Of a stretch of DNA of 64,000 nucleotides, positions 25,765 to 35,299 are shown in pieces. The notes under the pieces are model-generated. The model did not search any database. It saw only the letters and a list, made by a program, of their open reading frames with translations, and was not told the DNA's origin. This DNA is from Terriglobus albidus (GTDB lineage Bacteria; Acidobacteriota; Terriglobia; Terriglobales; Acidobacteriaceae). The number at the start of each line of letters is the position of its first letter. The first letter of the stretch is position 1. The DNA is taken from the NCBI RefSeq assembly GCF_008000815.1, contig NZ_CP042806.1, positions 5,890,001-5,954,000 of the forward strand. Direction: 5' to 3'. The position numbers and the translations under genes were made by a program.

Positions 25765-28119
25765 ATGATTCGTCTCTACCTTCCCCTGTTCCTCGGTTGT
25801 GTCTTCTGTGGCCTCGTCGCGGGTTCGTACGCCCAACGTCCCCTTCCATCGAATAAAGAGCTGGCCAGTCCCCAGATCGAACGGAGAGTGGATGCCTTGC
25901 TCCGTCAGATGACGCTGACGGAGAAGATCGGGCAGCTTGTCCAGTACAACGCCACACAATCGCACCCTGCAGGGACTGAGAAGAAATCGACGGCTGCGCT
26001 GAACGTCAACCCGCCCGGTCCGGGTGGGGTTGACAGCTATGAGCTGGCGCAGAAAGGCGAACTGGGTTCCATGCTGAACGCCGTCGGCCAGGATCTGACG
26101 AATCACTTTCAGCATGCGGCGGTGGATCAGACGCGGCTGCACATCCCGCTTCTGTTCGGGGCGGATGTTGTGCACGGCTTTCGTACGATCTTCCCGGTGC
26201 CGCTGGCAACCGCTTCGAGCTGGGATCCTGATCTCATCACCGAGATGGGCCGAACGGCAGCAATTGAAGCCCGTACCGCAGGCGTGAACTGGTTCTACTC
26301 TCCCATGGTCGATATCGCACGCGATCCGCGATGGGGTCGATGCACCGAAGGAGCGGGAGAGGATCCGTATCTGGGCTCCGTCATCGCTCGTGCCTACATC
26401 CGTGGCTATCAGGGCAAGAGTCTGGGTGATCGCAACTCCGTCGCCGCCTCAGTCAAACACTACGCAGCCTATGGAGCGGCGGAGGCCGGGCGCGACTACA
26501 ACACGACAGACATGAGCGACCTGTTGCTGCGCCAGGTGTACCTTGCGCCCTATCGCGCGGCGGCACAGGAAGGTGCAGCGACATTCATGTCGGCCTTCAA
26601 CTCGCTCAATGGTGTGCCAGCCAGCGCCAACCCTTACCTGATGCAGACGATCCTGCGCGAGGAGTGGGGCTTCAACGGCTTCATCGTCTCCGACTACACC
26701 GCAGTGATGGAGCTGATCCGGCATGGCATCGCGCTGGATGCCGCCAGCGCCACGGAAAAGGCTCTCAAGGCCGGTGTGGACATCGACATGAACGCGCACT
26801 TCTATGACAAGGAACTTCCCGCGCTGGTGAACTCAGGCAAGGTTCCGATGGCCGTTGTCGATGAGGCAGTGCGCCGCATTCTGCGGGTGAAGTTCGCTCT
26901 CGGACTCTTCGAACATCCCTTCACCGAAGGGCCTGAGGTTACAAGAGCCGTGCCAGAGCACAGACCGCTGGCTCGCCGCGCGGCGGAAGAGTCTTTCGTC
27001 CTGCTGCAGAATAAGCCCGTCAATGGAAAGCCGCTTCTACCGCTGACGGGAAATGGGCGCAATATCGCCCTTATTGGACCGCTGGCAGATGATGCCCCTG
27101 ACATGGTGGGTGCGTGGTCCGGTGCGAATAACTTCGAGGACGTCCACACGCTGCGCCAAAGCTTTACCGAAGCAGCACAGCAGGAAGGGTTCGCCCTGGC
27201 CTATGCGAAAGGCACCGATATCTCGGGCAACTCCAACGCAGGTTTTGAGGCGGCAGTTGCGGCAGCCGAGGAGGCAGATGTCGTGGTCATGGCGCTGGGA
27301 GAATCCAGTGACATGAGCGGCGAGGCGGCTTCGCGTACTCACCTTGATCTTCCTGGCAACCAGCAGGCATTACTGGAAGCCGTACAGGCGACCGGTAAGC
27401 CGATCGTGCTTCTGATCTTCTCCGGCCGGCCGCTTGTGCTGAAGTGGGCCAGCGAACATGTTCCCGCCGTAATGGAGGTCTGGTTCCCTGGCATGGAGAC
27501 CGGCCCGGCCATCACCAACGTGCTCTTCGGCAAGACCGCACCTTCAGGGAAGCTCACCATGAGCTTCCCGCAATCAGTAGGACAAGTACCGATCTATTAC
27601 AACCGCCTGCCGACGGGCCGTCCGATTCAATACCCGGATCCGGCGCACCCAGATGCCTACGTTGAGAAGAAGTATGTCTCCCGCTACCTGGATGAGTCGA
27701 ACGATCCTCTCTTCCCCTTCGGTCATGGCCTGACCTACACCGCCTTTGCTTATAAGGACGTTTCTGTTTCTGCCCAACGCGTGAACGCTTCCGCATTGAT
27801 GAAGGACAGAAAAGCCAACCCGTTGATTGCGTCAGCCATCATCACGAACACGGGCGAGCGTGAAGGCTCTGAAGTCGTTCAGTGCTACATCAACATTCGT
27901 GGAGCAAGCACGGAACAACCGGTACGCAGCCTGCAAGGGTTCGCCCGTGTAACGCTCAAGCCGGGAGAGTCCAGAAAGGTCGAATTTCCCCTCGGCTTTG
28001 ACGAGCTTTCGTTTTACAACGCGAAGAGCCAGCAGGTGATCGAACCCGCGGAGTATACGGTCTTCATCGGCGGCAGTTCCCTTGCCGATCAGGCGGCGCG
28101 GTTCGTTACGTTGCCTTAG
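25765..28119 (+). CDS. GH3 beta-glucosidase/beta-xylosidase, periplasmic
   Basis: The protein has 784 residues with signal peptide MIRLYLPLFLGCVFCGLVAG (cleavage near SYAQ). The (beta/alpha)8 domain includes PLLFGADVVHGFRTIFPVPL, WGRCTEGAGEDPYLG and KHYAAYG. The nucleophile is Asp310 in FIVSDYTAV. The alpha/beta sandwich domain follows (VVVMALGESSDMSGEAASR), and the C-terminus is an FnIII-like domain (VVQCYINIRGAS...GFARVTLKPGES). Length and order match BglX-type enzymes. It probably hydrolyses cello- or xylo-oligosaccharides in the periplasm. AAGGGA stands before the ATG. No transporter is adjacent, and class A and C repeats follow. Confidence 0.95.
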   Translation: MIRLYLPLFLGCVFCGLVAGSYAQRPLPSNKELASPQIERRVDALLRQMTLTEKIGQLVQYNATQSHPAGTEKKSTAALNVNPPGPGGVDSYELAQKGELGSMLNAVGQDLTNHFQHAAVDQTRLHIPLLFGADVVHGFRTIFPVPLATASSWDPDLITEMGRTAAIEARTAGVNWFYSPMVDIARDPRWGRCTEGAGEDPYLGSVIARAYIRGYQGKSLGDRNSVAASVKHYAAYGAAEAGRDYNTTDMSDLLLRQVYLAPYRAAAQEGAATFMSAFNSLNGVPASANPYLMQTILREEWGFNGFIVSDYTAVMELIRHGIALDAASATEKALKAGVDIDMNAHFYDKELPALVNSGKVPMAVVDEAVRRILRVKFALGLFEHPFTEGPEVTRAVPEHRPLARRAAEESFVLLQNKPVNGKPLLPLTGNGRNIALIGPLADDAPDMVGAWSGANNFEDVHTLRQSFTEAAQQEGFALAYAKGTDISGNSNAGFEAAVAAAEEADVVVMALGESSDMSGEAASRTHLDLPGNQQALLEAVQATGKPIVLLIFSGRPLVLKWASEHVPAVMEVWFPGMETGPAITNVLFGKTAPSGKLTMSFPQSVGQVPIYYNRLPTGRPIQYPDPAHPDAYVEKKYVSRYLDESNDPLFPFGHGLTYTAFAYKDVSVSAQRVNASALMKDRKANPLIASAIITNTGEREGSEVVQCYINIRGASTEQPVRSLQGFARVTLKPGESRKVEFPLGFDELSFYNAKSQQVIEPAEYTVFIGGSSLADQAARFVTLP

Positions 28120-28144
28120 ACCGTATGGACGATAGAGCCCATGC

Positions 28145-28269
28145 ATTGGGTGGGAGATTCGAGCGAAGCTCTCTTTCGCGCATAGCGTGAATGCCTTGCT
28201 TAAGGACACGGCTTCAGCCGTGTCGTACACAAGGTGCAAAAGTAGTGCGGCTTTAGCCGCTGAGGGCAA
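28145..28269 (+). repeat. Class A multi-hairpin element, copy 5
   Basis: Includes the 5' extension GAGC-GAA-GCTC seen in copies 6 and 7, a TTCGCGCATAGCGTGAA hairpin with one mismatch, TTGCTTAAG, stem-loop GACACGGCTTCAGCCGTGTC and GCGGCTTTAGCCGCTGAGGGCAA. It lies just downstream of the GH3 gene. The motif AGTATCGACAAATTCACC follows at 28278-28295. Confidence 0.85.
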
Positions 28270-28306
28270 GGCAAGGAAGTATCGACAAATTCACCTTCAG
28301 AATTAT

Positions 28307-28440
28307 GGAGCGGGCCTTCAGCTCTTTAACTTCAAATCTGCCGGGTACCTGGGGCGTTGCTCAGGCTGGTATAGAGCGCGCGTTTCCACCCCAATGAACA
28401 AGTTCATCGGGGACCCCGGCCTTCAGCGCTCAATACTCAA
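28307..28440 (+). repeat. Class C intergenic repeat, copy 1
   Basis: About 130 bp, closely similar to 41770-41903. Landmarks in order: GAGCGGGCCTTCAGC, CTGGGGCGTTGC, GGCTGGTATAGA, then a hairpin of arms CCCCAATGAAC and GTTCATCGGGG, and CCCCGGCCTTCA. After it, 28443-28462 reads GAATTTGTCGATACGCCCC. No gene is seen between 28120 and 28533. Confidence 0.75.
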
Positions 28441-28533
28441 GTCGAATTTGTCGATACGCCCCAGTAACCCTTAAACGCTGAGATCTCGCCCATGCGGGCG
28501 AGATCTCGGTGGTTCTGCCTTGCCTTCCCTCAG

Positions 28534-31500
28534 CTAAGGCGTAGTGATGGACACATTGTCGAAGGTTGCGGTGCACAACTGGGCGTTATTCCTGCTGCTG
28601 ACTACCAATCCGATGTATGCACTACTCGCCATCGAAATGGTGACCGTGCCCTGCTGGGTCCAGGTCACACCGTCCGAGGAGTAGTAGCCGGTAAAGGTGC
28701 TGCCGTTGCGAACGACGCGAACCCAGTAGGGAGCCACGAGGCCGGCGGTTCTGCTGCCGCTCGTAGCGCTGCCTGTCGTCGTACGAGTGACCCAGGTGAC
28801 ACCGTTCGCAGGTGTGACGTTGATGTTCGCCATCGTCGAGCCGGTGGCGAGCGTCTCGCGGATCATCACGCCTGCCTGCGCTCCGCTGTTGGTGTTGGTC
28901 ATGCTGACCACCCTGGCCGTGATGGTGTAGCTGGTGCCCGCGGTCTGGTATGCATAGTTGAACTGATCGGCGGTGCCGGTGATGCTGCTGCCCGAACCGG
29001 TCACCGTATACGTGCCACCGCTGTAGCTGGCGCTACCGGCAAGGCTCACGCTGCCGATGTCCTGATCGGTCCAACCCGTCGGAAGACCTGTAGCCGTATT
29101 CACCACCAGGGTGACTGTCGCCGAGTGTGACAGACTGCCGTCAACGCCCGTGATCGTCAGTGTGTAGGTACCCGCAGGAGTTGCTGTCGTTGTCGAAACG
29201 GTTAGCGTCGAGCTTCCCGAACCAGTGACCGACGTTGGGCTGAAGCTGCCCGTGGCTCCGGTGGGCAGCCCGCTCACGCTCAGGCTCACCGTATCGGCGA
29301 AGCCGTTCAGCGCGCCGATCGTTGTTGTGTAGGTGGTGCCGTTGCCCTGCGTCACCGTCTGCGAACTCGGTGTGGCCGAGATACTGAAGTCCGCCGGTCC
29401 TTGTACAGCCAGCGTCACTGTCGCCGAGTGCGTCAGGGTACCGCTGGCGCCCGTGATCGTCAGGGTGTAGGTACCCACTGGAGTTGTCGTTGCGGTCGAG
29501 ACTGTCAGCGTCGAGCTACCTGAACCCGCGACTGACGTTGGGCTGAAGCTCGCGGAGGCACCGGTAGGCAAGCCGCTCACGCTCAGACTCGTCGTACCGG
29601 TGAAGCCATTCACAGCGCTGATCGATGTCGTGTAGGTGGCGTTGCTGCCTTGCGTAACCGTCCGCGAGCTAGGACTTGCCGAGATGCTGAAGTCCGCCGG
29701 TCCCTGCACGATCAGCGTCACTGTCCCGGTGTGCGTCACGGTGCCGTTGGTGCCTGTGATCGTCAGCGTATACGTGCCTGCTGGAGTTGTCGTTGCCGTC
29801 GTAACTGACAGCGTTGAGCTTCCCGAGCCGGAGACCGACGTCGGACTGAGGCTGGCGGTAGCTCCGGTTGGCAATCCACTCACACTCAGATTCACCGTGT
29901 CGGTGAAGCCATTCAGTGCGCTGACCGTCGTTGTATAGGTGGTGCTGTTGCCCTGCGTCACCGTCTGCGAACTCGGTGTATCCGAGATGCTGAAGTCAGG
30001 CGTCGGAGTACCGACAGTCATCCTGTGGATGACGATCGAGTTGTTGTTGTAATTGTCTTTGCTGACCAGGTAGTCGCCATTGCTCGCCTGGTAAGCCCGA
30101 ATGCCATACATCGAATCCACATCGTTGCCCACCGCCACGTTGGAGTTGGCAGTGGTCATCGTCAGGTCATTGGCGCCGGTCGTCAGGTTGTAAGCATCAA
30201 TATCGGGCACGGTATGGACATACGAGATGAACAGATAGTTGCCCGCCGCGGCGCGTCCTTTGGGGTTCTGCGTGGTCTTCAGGTTGATGACCTGGTTGGG
30301 AGTGGTGGTGTTGCCCGCCATCCAGCCGTGGTACACCTCAACGCGGCCGCCCAGCGAGGTCCAATCGGTGCCGTTCCCGTTCATCAGGACCATCGTGTCG
30401 GTAGATGGAATGTACTCGATGCCTGCCAGCGGCGCGATGGTCGACGGAGTCGGTGTGGTTGTTGGTGTTCCGTAGATCGGTTTGCCATTGGCATCGAAGC
30501 CCGTCAGCGGGTAATGCGTGATCGCATTGGTCTTATCCAGCCCAACCCAGATATCACCATTCGTGTCGAGGCAGAACCCGTTTCGGACACGGGCCAGGGT
30601 ATTGAAGTAGTTGGTATAGCCCGCCGGACTGGTCTGGCCCGGCAAAGTGCCGAAAGGAACCGAAGCGTACTGGCCGGTGGGGAAATAAGAAAAGATGAAG
30701 AGGTCAGGGTTCTGACCGGTGGCCGCGAGGATGCGATGGCCGTTGACGCTGGTCATGATGCCGAAGTCGAAGCCGCGGCTGTTGTTGGTCACATCCACGC
30801 GCGGATCTGTCGGATAGTCGAGCGCATCGACGCTGTTGCCAACGTATCCTCCGCCGCCCGTACCCGAGAAAACGTCCTGTCCACCGTATAAGTAGGCGCC
30901 GTCGGTGCCGGGGTCAAAGGCGGCGTTGCCTTCAAAGTTCAGTGCCTGCAGCGTGTATTGAAGTACGCCGGAACTGTTGTACGCGTGAAGATCGGTCTTT
31001 CCGTTGCGTCCAAGATCCCAGGTTCCTCCCCAGGGATTGTTGAGAACGTACAGGTTTCCGGCGCTGTCTTTCCCGATACCAACGATGCGGGTGAAGCGCT
31101 GGCTACCGGTCTGTCCCTTGACTCCCGCAGTGGTGTCGAGATATCCGCCCTGCACACCAAAGGTTCCAACCAGAGTCGGCGTGCTCGACAAGTTTCCGTA
31201 GATCTGGATGTTCATGTTCGGCCCCTGGTCGCCGACCATCAACTGGTTATTCACGCTGTCAAAGTACATCGCCGAAGGCCTCGCGCTGGAACCCAGGCTG
31301 ATGGTGTTCAACACGGTCCCCGACGAGGAGAACTCCTGGATCGTTCCCTCGTTCATCTGGGCGACCCATACGTTCCCCGATCCATCAACCGCGATCGCGC
31401 CGGGATCGGTGAGGGTCCAATCCGATTGCCACACGCCAGCGGTCGTGTAGCAACGCACCAGGTTGTCAGGATGATCGCTGACATACACCAGCGTTCCAGT

Positions 31501-31965
31501 GTCTGCGATACCCGTGATCACATCCGCGCGCCGCTCAGTCTTATCCGTACTCGCCGACCATGTCAGATCCCGCACGTGGGTGCTGCGGTTGTAACGGCCA
31601 ATATAGCCGCTGCCTCCGAGGGTGGTGTTGTATTGCAGCGCGGCGAAGAGATACGTGCCATCGCCACTGATCGACCCGCCCATGGTTTCGCCGTGCGCGC
31701 CGATGGTGCCTGTTTTTTGGCCATTCTGGTAGATGTTGATGCTTCCCTGACTTTCGTCCCACATGGAAGCGGTATAGATAACGCCCTCAGGCGCTACCCA
31801 CATGGACCGCATGGCATTGCCTACATACGTGGGGGTAGTCGAATACGTGTTGCCTACCCAGGTCGTTGTGTAGCTCGCTTGAGCATGGCTGATCGTCGCG
31901 CTTATCAGCAGCAGGAAGAGACAGGTGATCGCAAAGAATGCTGACCAACCTCGTTTTGCAGGCAT
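28534..31965 (-). CDS. Large secreted protein: propeller-like N-terminus, three Ig-like repeats, concanavalin-like C-terminus
   Basis: The protein has 1143 residues with signal peptide (LFLLLISATISHAQA). Residues about 35-640 contain repeated blade-like segments (GAIAVDGSGNVWVAQMNEGT, KDSAGNLYVLNNPWGG, LDTNGDIWVGLDKTN) typical of NHL/SBBP beta-propellers. Three approximately 90-residue Ig-like modules follow, each beginning DFSIS..PSS.TVTQG and ending YTLTITG. The last approximately 190 residues (from GWTDQDIGSVSLAGSASYSG) resemble a jelly-roll lectin-like domain found in acidobacterial and myxobacterial secreted enzymes. No catalytic residues are evident. A carbohydrate-binding or adhesive surface role is likely. 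GGAG stands before the ATG. No anchor was seen. Confidence 0.85.
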   Translation of the reverse strand: MPAKRGWSAFFAITCLFLLLISATISHAQASYTTTWVGNTYSTTPTYVGNAMRSMWVAPEGVIYTASMWDESQGSINIYQNGQKTGTIGAHGETMGGSISGDGTYLFAALQYNTTLGGSGYIGRYNRSTHVRDLTWSASTDKTERRADVITGIADTGTLVYVSDHPDNLVRCYTTAGVWQSDWTLTDPGAIAVDGSGNVWVAQMNEGTIQEFSSSGTVLNTISLGSSARPSAMYFDSVNNQLMVGDQGPNMNIQIYGNLSSTPTLVGTFGVQGGYLDTTAGVKGQTGSQRFTRIVGIGKDSAGNLYVLNNPWGGTWDLGRNGKTDLHAYNSSGVLQYTLQALNFEGNAAFDPGTDGAYLYGGQDVFSGTGGGGYVGNSVDALDYPTDPRVDVTNNSRGFDFGIMTSVNGHRILAATGQNPDLFIFSYFPTGQYASVPFGTLPGQTSPAGYTNYFNTLARVRNGFCLDTNGDIWVGLDKTNAITHYPLTGFDANGKPIYGTPTTTPTPSTIAPLAGIEYIPSTDTMVLMNGNGTDWTSLGGRVEVYHGWMAGNTTTPNQVINLKTTQNPKGRAAAGNYLFISYVHTVPDIDAYNLTTGANDLTMTTANSNVAVGNDVDSMYGIRAYQASNGDYLVSKDNYNNNSIVIHRMTVGTPTPDFSISDTPSSQTVTQGNSTTYTTTVSALNGFTDTVNLSVSGLPTGATASLSPTSVSGSGSSTLSVTTATTTPAGTYTLTITGTNGTVTHTGTVTLIVQGPADFSISASPSSRTVTQGSNATYTTSISAVNGFTGTTSLSVSGLPTGASASFSPTSVAGSGSSTLTVSTATTTPVGTYTLTITGASGTLTHSATVTLAVQGPADFSISATPSSQTVTQGNGTTYTTTIGALNGFADTVSLSVSGLPTGATGSFSPTSVTGSGSSTLTVSTTTATPAGTYTLTITGVDGSLSHSATVTLVVNTATGLPTGWTDQDIGSVSLAGSASYSGGTYTVTGSGSSITGTADQFNYAYQTAGTSYTITARVVSMTNTNSGAQAGVMIRETLATGSTMANINVTPANGVTWVTRTTTGSATSGSRTAGLVAPYWVRVVRNGSTFTGYYSSDGVTWTQQGTVTISMASSAYIGLVVSSRNNAQLCTATFDNVSITTP

Positions 31966-32287
31966 AGGGGATCTCCTAAGCCTTCTGCCTTTTCTTCATG
32001 GCCGGAAGGCTTTAGCACGGTGGTGTTGTAAATTCCACGAGCCTTCTAATGTGCGGTGTAAAGGCGAGTCAATACGGATGCCTCACCTAATCTCTTCAAC
32101 GAAATGCGTTTCATTTTCTACGTTTGCCCGCATGGCAGGGCCTGCTTCCTTGATCGAAGCAATTCCCAACAGCAATGCGGATCTTCTTGAACCGTGCTCT
32201 CTTCCTCGACAAGCGTCATCAGCACTGCTGCAAGAGCATGAGTTTGTTTCACACAGTAAAACTCTCAGAGCGAGCGCTGCAGGCGCT

Positions 32288-32420
32288 GGTGGGAGCAGCG
32301 GGGTCCCCGGCCAGCTTGCTGGCTGCGGTGATCAGCGGGCTTCAGCCCGCTGATAAAGGCGTAAAAGACATTCCTCATTGCACCAACAAACGCGGGCTGA
32401 AGCTCGCGTCTCCCACCCGG
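32288..32420 (+). repeat. Class B hairpin repeat, copy 1
   Basis: Starts GGTGGGAGCAGCGG, contains the perfect hairpin AGCGGGCTTCAGCCCGCT and the tail GATAAAGGCGTAAAA, and ends with CGCGGGCTGAAGCTCGCG and TCCCACC, an inverted match of its beginning. The preceding 31966-32287 holds no gene I can support and nothing else recognisable. Confidence 0.7.
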
Positions 32421-32506
32421 ATCGGGGTTGCGCTCGATGCATCACCCCAACGAACCGGTTCGCCGGAACCCCGAGACTCCCACATAAGCTTCGCGTATGT
32501 GAGTAG

Positions 32507-32552
32507 GTACCGGGGACATGGTTTACACGCAGTACCGGAGACAAGGTTTACA
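32507..32552 (+). repeat. Tandem subterminal repeats at the left end of the IS481 element
   Basis: Two 21-base units, GTACCGGGGACATGG plus TTTACA (32507-32527) and GTACCGGAGACAAGG plus TTTACA (32532-32552), 25 bp apart and matching at 19 of 21 bases. Such tandem sites near the end are usual in this IS481 subgroup and probably bind transposase. No matching right end was found past 33766. Confidence 0.55.
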
Positions 32553-32605
32553 GATACGGGAAGAGTGGCTCTTCAACGAGGACCGAGACGCAAGAAGATG
32601 CGTTT

Positions 32606-33766
32606 ATGTCCTGGAAAGAGAGTCGCGTTGTGGATCAACGCTTACAGTTCTTATCGAGTTATCAGAAGGAAGAGATGTCTCTAACGGACTTGTGCCATGA
32701 GTATGGCATCTCACGTCCAACCGCATACAAATGGATCAAGCGTTACAACGAAGTCGGGCCGGAGGGCCTGCTGGACATGTCACGCAGGCCGCACAGTTGT
32801 TCTCATGCGACGCCAGAACAACTTGTGAACGAGGTGCTGGCCTTGCGCAAGCGGTTCCCATCCTGGGGAGCGCGCAAACTGAAAGCACGCTTGGAGCGCA
32901 TGAACCCTAACGTTGTCTGGCCTGCTTCGAGCACTATCGGAGAGATCCTCCGGCGCTCCGGGCTGACTAATCCCGTGCGCAAGAGACGCAGAACCACACC
33001 GTACTCGCAACCGTTCTCTGAGGTAACTGCCCCGAACCAGCTGTGGTGCATGGACTTTAAGGGGTGGTTCCGTACTGGCGATGGCCAACGCTGCGATCCC
33101 TTTACGATCACGGATGCCCACAGCCGTTACTTGATTCGCTGTCAAGCCATTACTCGCATGGATACTGCGCATGTTCGTGCGATCTGCGAGTCTGCTATGC
33201 GCGAGTTCGGAGTTCCTGAGCGAATTCGAACTGACAACGGCGCACCCTTCTCAGGGACCGGAATTCTCGGTCTTTCGCGTCTCTCGCTGGAATGGCAACG
33301 TCTTGGTATCGTCCATGAGCGCATTCAGCCGGGTAAACCTCAGCAAAATGGCAGGCATGAACGGATGCACCGGACGTTGAAGCAGGACACGACCAACCCT
33401 GCTGCCAAGACAATCCGTGCACAGCAGAAACGGTTTGATTAGTTTCGTCACGTCTACAACAACGAACGGCCACACGAAGCACTCGATCACGAAACTCCGG
33501 GAAGTTTGTACGCTCCAAGCACAAGGCTCTTGCCACGCTACACAAAGGCCTACGTTTATCCTGCTCATTTCCAGACGCGACGGGTGAACGATGCAGGCGA
33601 TATTAGCTGGCACAAGAGCCGCGTCTTCATCAGTGAGGTCTTCCGTGGGGAAGACATCGGTCTGGAAAAGGTTGAAGACCACTTCTACAAAATCTACTTT
33701 TGCAATCTCGAAGTAGGCGAGTTCGATGTCAACGATCTTCGGTTCCGTCCAGGGCTTCGTCCGTGA
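32606..33766 (+). pseudogene. IS481-family transposase interrupted by an amber codon
   Basis: The frame is continuous from 32606 to 33766 except for TAG at 33440-33442. The N-terminal HTH (LTDLCHEYGISRPTAYKWIK) and the integrase core are intact: MDFKGWF (Asp), RTDNGAPF (Asp) and NGRHERMHRTLK (Glu) form the DDE triad. The stop lies between QKRFD and FRHVYNNERPHEAL, where relatives usually have Glu or Gln, so one base change explains it. The remaining 108 codons are undamaged, meaning inactivation is recent. The truncated 278-residue product keeps the DDE triad but loses the C-terminal beta-barrel domain. Confidence 0.88.
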
Positions 33767-33771
33767 CCTCG

Positions 33772-33810
33772 GAGCGGGATGGGCCAGACTGTGGGCTCCA
33801 TCCCGCTCAG
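33772..33810 (+). terminator. Hairpin downstream of the IS481 transposase
   Basis: GAGCGGGATGG (33772-33782) pairs perfectly with CCATCCCGCTC (33797-33807), loop about 14 bases. There is no long T tract, so it may be a terminator or part of the element's right end. Confidence 0.4.
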
Positions 33811-33867
33811 ATTTCAGAGGCGATGGATTGCTTGCCATATGCCGACTTGTAAAGCTGAACGAAGGCT

Positions 33868-34833
33868 CTACTTTGCAAGATATTGCGGGGACGCAGGAGG
33901 AACGCCTTCAGGCAAAGGGGAGCCCGTTAGGATCATGCTTCTACGATTGATCTCACGCCGAAAACTTTCATCGAGGTAGAGGTCAGGTGTCCGAGGGGAC
34001 TCTGTCAAAATCGACACCGGTCCAAGGTAAAGTAAGGCGTTGGCTCCATTAGGAGCCACTTGTCGCATTAGCAATAAGGCGTCATTTCCCTGCGTGATGC
34101 TCCGTTCAAGAGCCGCTGCATCAGACACTTGTGCGCGGTCGTGATAGGGCTCTACGACAAAGAACGACTGTGGATAAGCTTCTTCGACCAACGCCCGCAT
34201 CTTGTCTGCTGCTCGGAAGTGGATGCCTCCGTAGATCACTAAAGCCTTCTTGTGTTTGGCGAGTATCTCCGATTTGATCAATTCCGCAGGGTGCAGGTCG
34301 CGTTGTGCGAACTGGGGCAAATCCTTTGAAGTCCTAATCTGTTTCCAGTCGATGGAAGGTTCCCCAAGCCATACGTGAATCTGTTCAGCAGGCGGCTGTC
34401 CCTTGTTCACTCTTCGGATCTCTGCGAAGACGTTCAGATATCCAATATTTGTGACGGTAGGCAGCCAGCCGAGTGTGTCTGTCCAAACCGCTCGCAGCTG
34501 TTCGTAGGGGACATCCTCTCCGGCAACATATCGGTCAATCGTGGTCTGTTGTGCCGCGCCGCCAAACTCTACCACCACATTCCCGACCTCTTTGGAAAAA
34601 CGGGGGTACTTCAACAGCTTGACGTAGAAGTCCTCTTCCTGAGCGAGCCCATGCCAGTCCTCTATGCCGACAAGAGGGAACTGTTGAAACGCATTCAACA
34701 CTCCCTCTTCGGCAGAAATCGGAGACGTTGAATTCGAGCCCTCAATACGGGTTGCTTGCGCAAGCAGAACTCCCAGCATGAGGTTAAGAACTAGAGCGGA
34801 CAACACTCGGAACATGCCATTCGGTTTTCTCAC
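33868..34833 (-). CDS. Secreted protein, possible ChaN/EreA/TraB-like superfamily member
   Basis: The product is 321 residues from the GTG at 34833 (GAGGTGAAACCAC upstream); an ATG six codons later (MFRVLSALVLNLMLGVLLAQ) is an alternative and starts the signal peptide. The motif PLVGIEDWHGLAQEEDFYVK resembles the G-E-x-H-G site of the ChaN/erythromycin-esterase-like superfamily. YGGIHFRAADKMRALVEE near residue 220 would be the second conserved His region of that fold. The function is unknown; heme or metal handling or hydrolysis are possibilities from the superfamily. It stands alone, convergent with the broken IS481 element. Confidence 0.65.
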   Translation of the reverse strand: MRKPNGMFRVLSALVLNLMLGVLLAQATRIEGSNSTSPISAEEGVLNAFQQFPLVGIEDWHGLAQEEDFYVKLLKYPRFSKEVGNVVVEFGGAAQQTTIDRYVAGEDVPYEQLRAVWTDTLGWLPTVTNIGYLNVFAEIRRVNKGQPPAEQIHVWLGEPSIDWKQIRTSKDLPQFAQRDLHPAELIKSEILAKHKKALVIYGGIHFRAADKMRALVEEAYPQSFFVVEPYHDRAQVSDAAALERSITQGNDALLLMRQVAPNGANALLYLGPVSILTESPRTPDLYLDESFRREINRRSMILTGSPLPEGVPPASPQYLAK

Positions 34834-34965
34834 GTGGTTTCACCTCGTACGACCACTGGGATTTGAAGTCCTCCAGAATGGACGGCTACAAGGGCTAATG
34901 GTCACGAGAAACGCCGTTCTCGTTAGTTGGCAATACGCGACTTCGACATCGTTGCAAAGACGGAA

Positions 34966-35073
34966 AGCGTTGGAAATGACTAGGAGAGGAAAGCATGGAA
35001 AGCCATGAAACCGGCTTTCCACCCTTCCCTCTCCTCTTGGAAATCCCTGCGGGATTCCCACATTCCCAACGCT
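34966..35073. repeat. Long nested palindrome in the intergenic region
   Basis: AGCGTTGGAAATG (34966-34978) pairs with CATTCCCAACGCT (35061-35073) with one mismatch; AGGAGAGG pairs with CCTCTCCT further in (right arm interrupted); and GGAAAGCC (34997-35004) pairs with GGCTTTCC (35013-35020) at the centre. The result is one extended cruciform or hairpin of about 108 bases. The rest of 34834-35299 shows no gene; CAAATTTGTCGATACGTGAT at 35238-35257 repeats a motif seen beside other intergenic repeats. Confidence 0.65.
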
Positions 35074-35299
35074 TCGACGGCTGGAGATATTCTTAATTCA
35101 GACCGGGCTTGGCCAGCCTTTATTCAGAACCAGAGCCGCTTTCTTCGCGAGGGGCTTGTAAGCTCTCTCCCCGGTATGAAACGTAAATCATCTCCCGGTG
35201 CTCTCATGTGGGGCACCCCTTGCATGGGCTCTATCAAATTTGTCGATACGTGATAGTCTCCGTATCACGAGCCGGGAAGGCTCATAAAACTCAATTGCC

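Larger units (their letters stand above)
32507..33810 (+). mobile_element. IS481-family insertion element, inactivated
   Basis: The extent runs from the left tandem repeats to the hairpin after the transposase frame. Exact ends and target duplication could not be defined by eye. The single transposase frame carries a nonsense codon, so the copy is not autonomous. Confidence 0.65.

Noticed and set aside
31925-32684. Overlapping plus-strand frames between the secreted protein and IS481
   Set aside because: Low-complexity peptides across repeat and IS-end sequence; no Shine-Dalgarno or family motif.
34840-35061. Small minus-strand frame across the long palindrome
   Set aside because: The peptide is Arg/Pro-rich and explained by the palindrome; no start signal.
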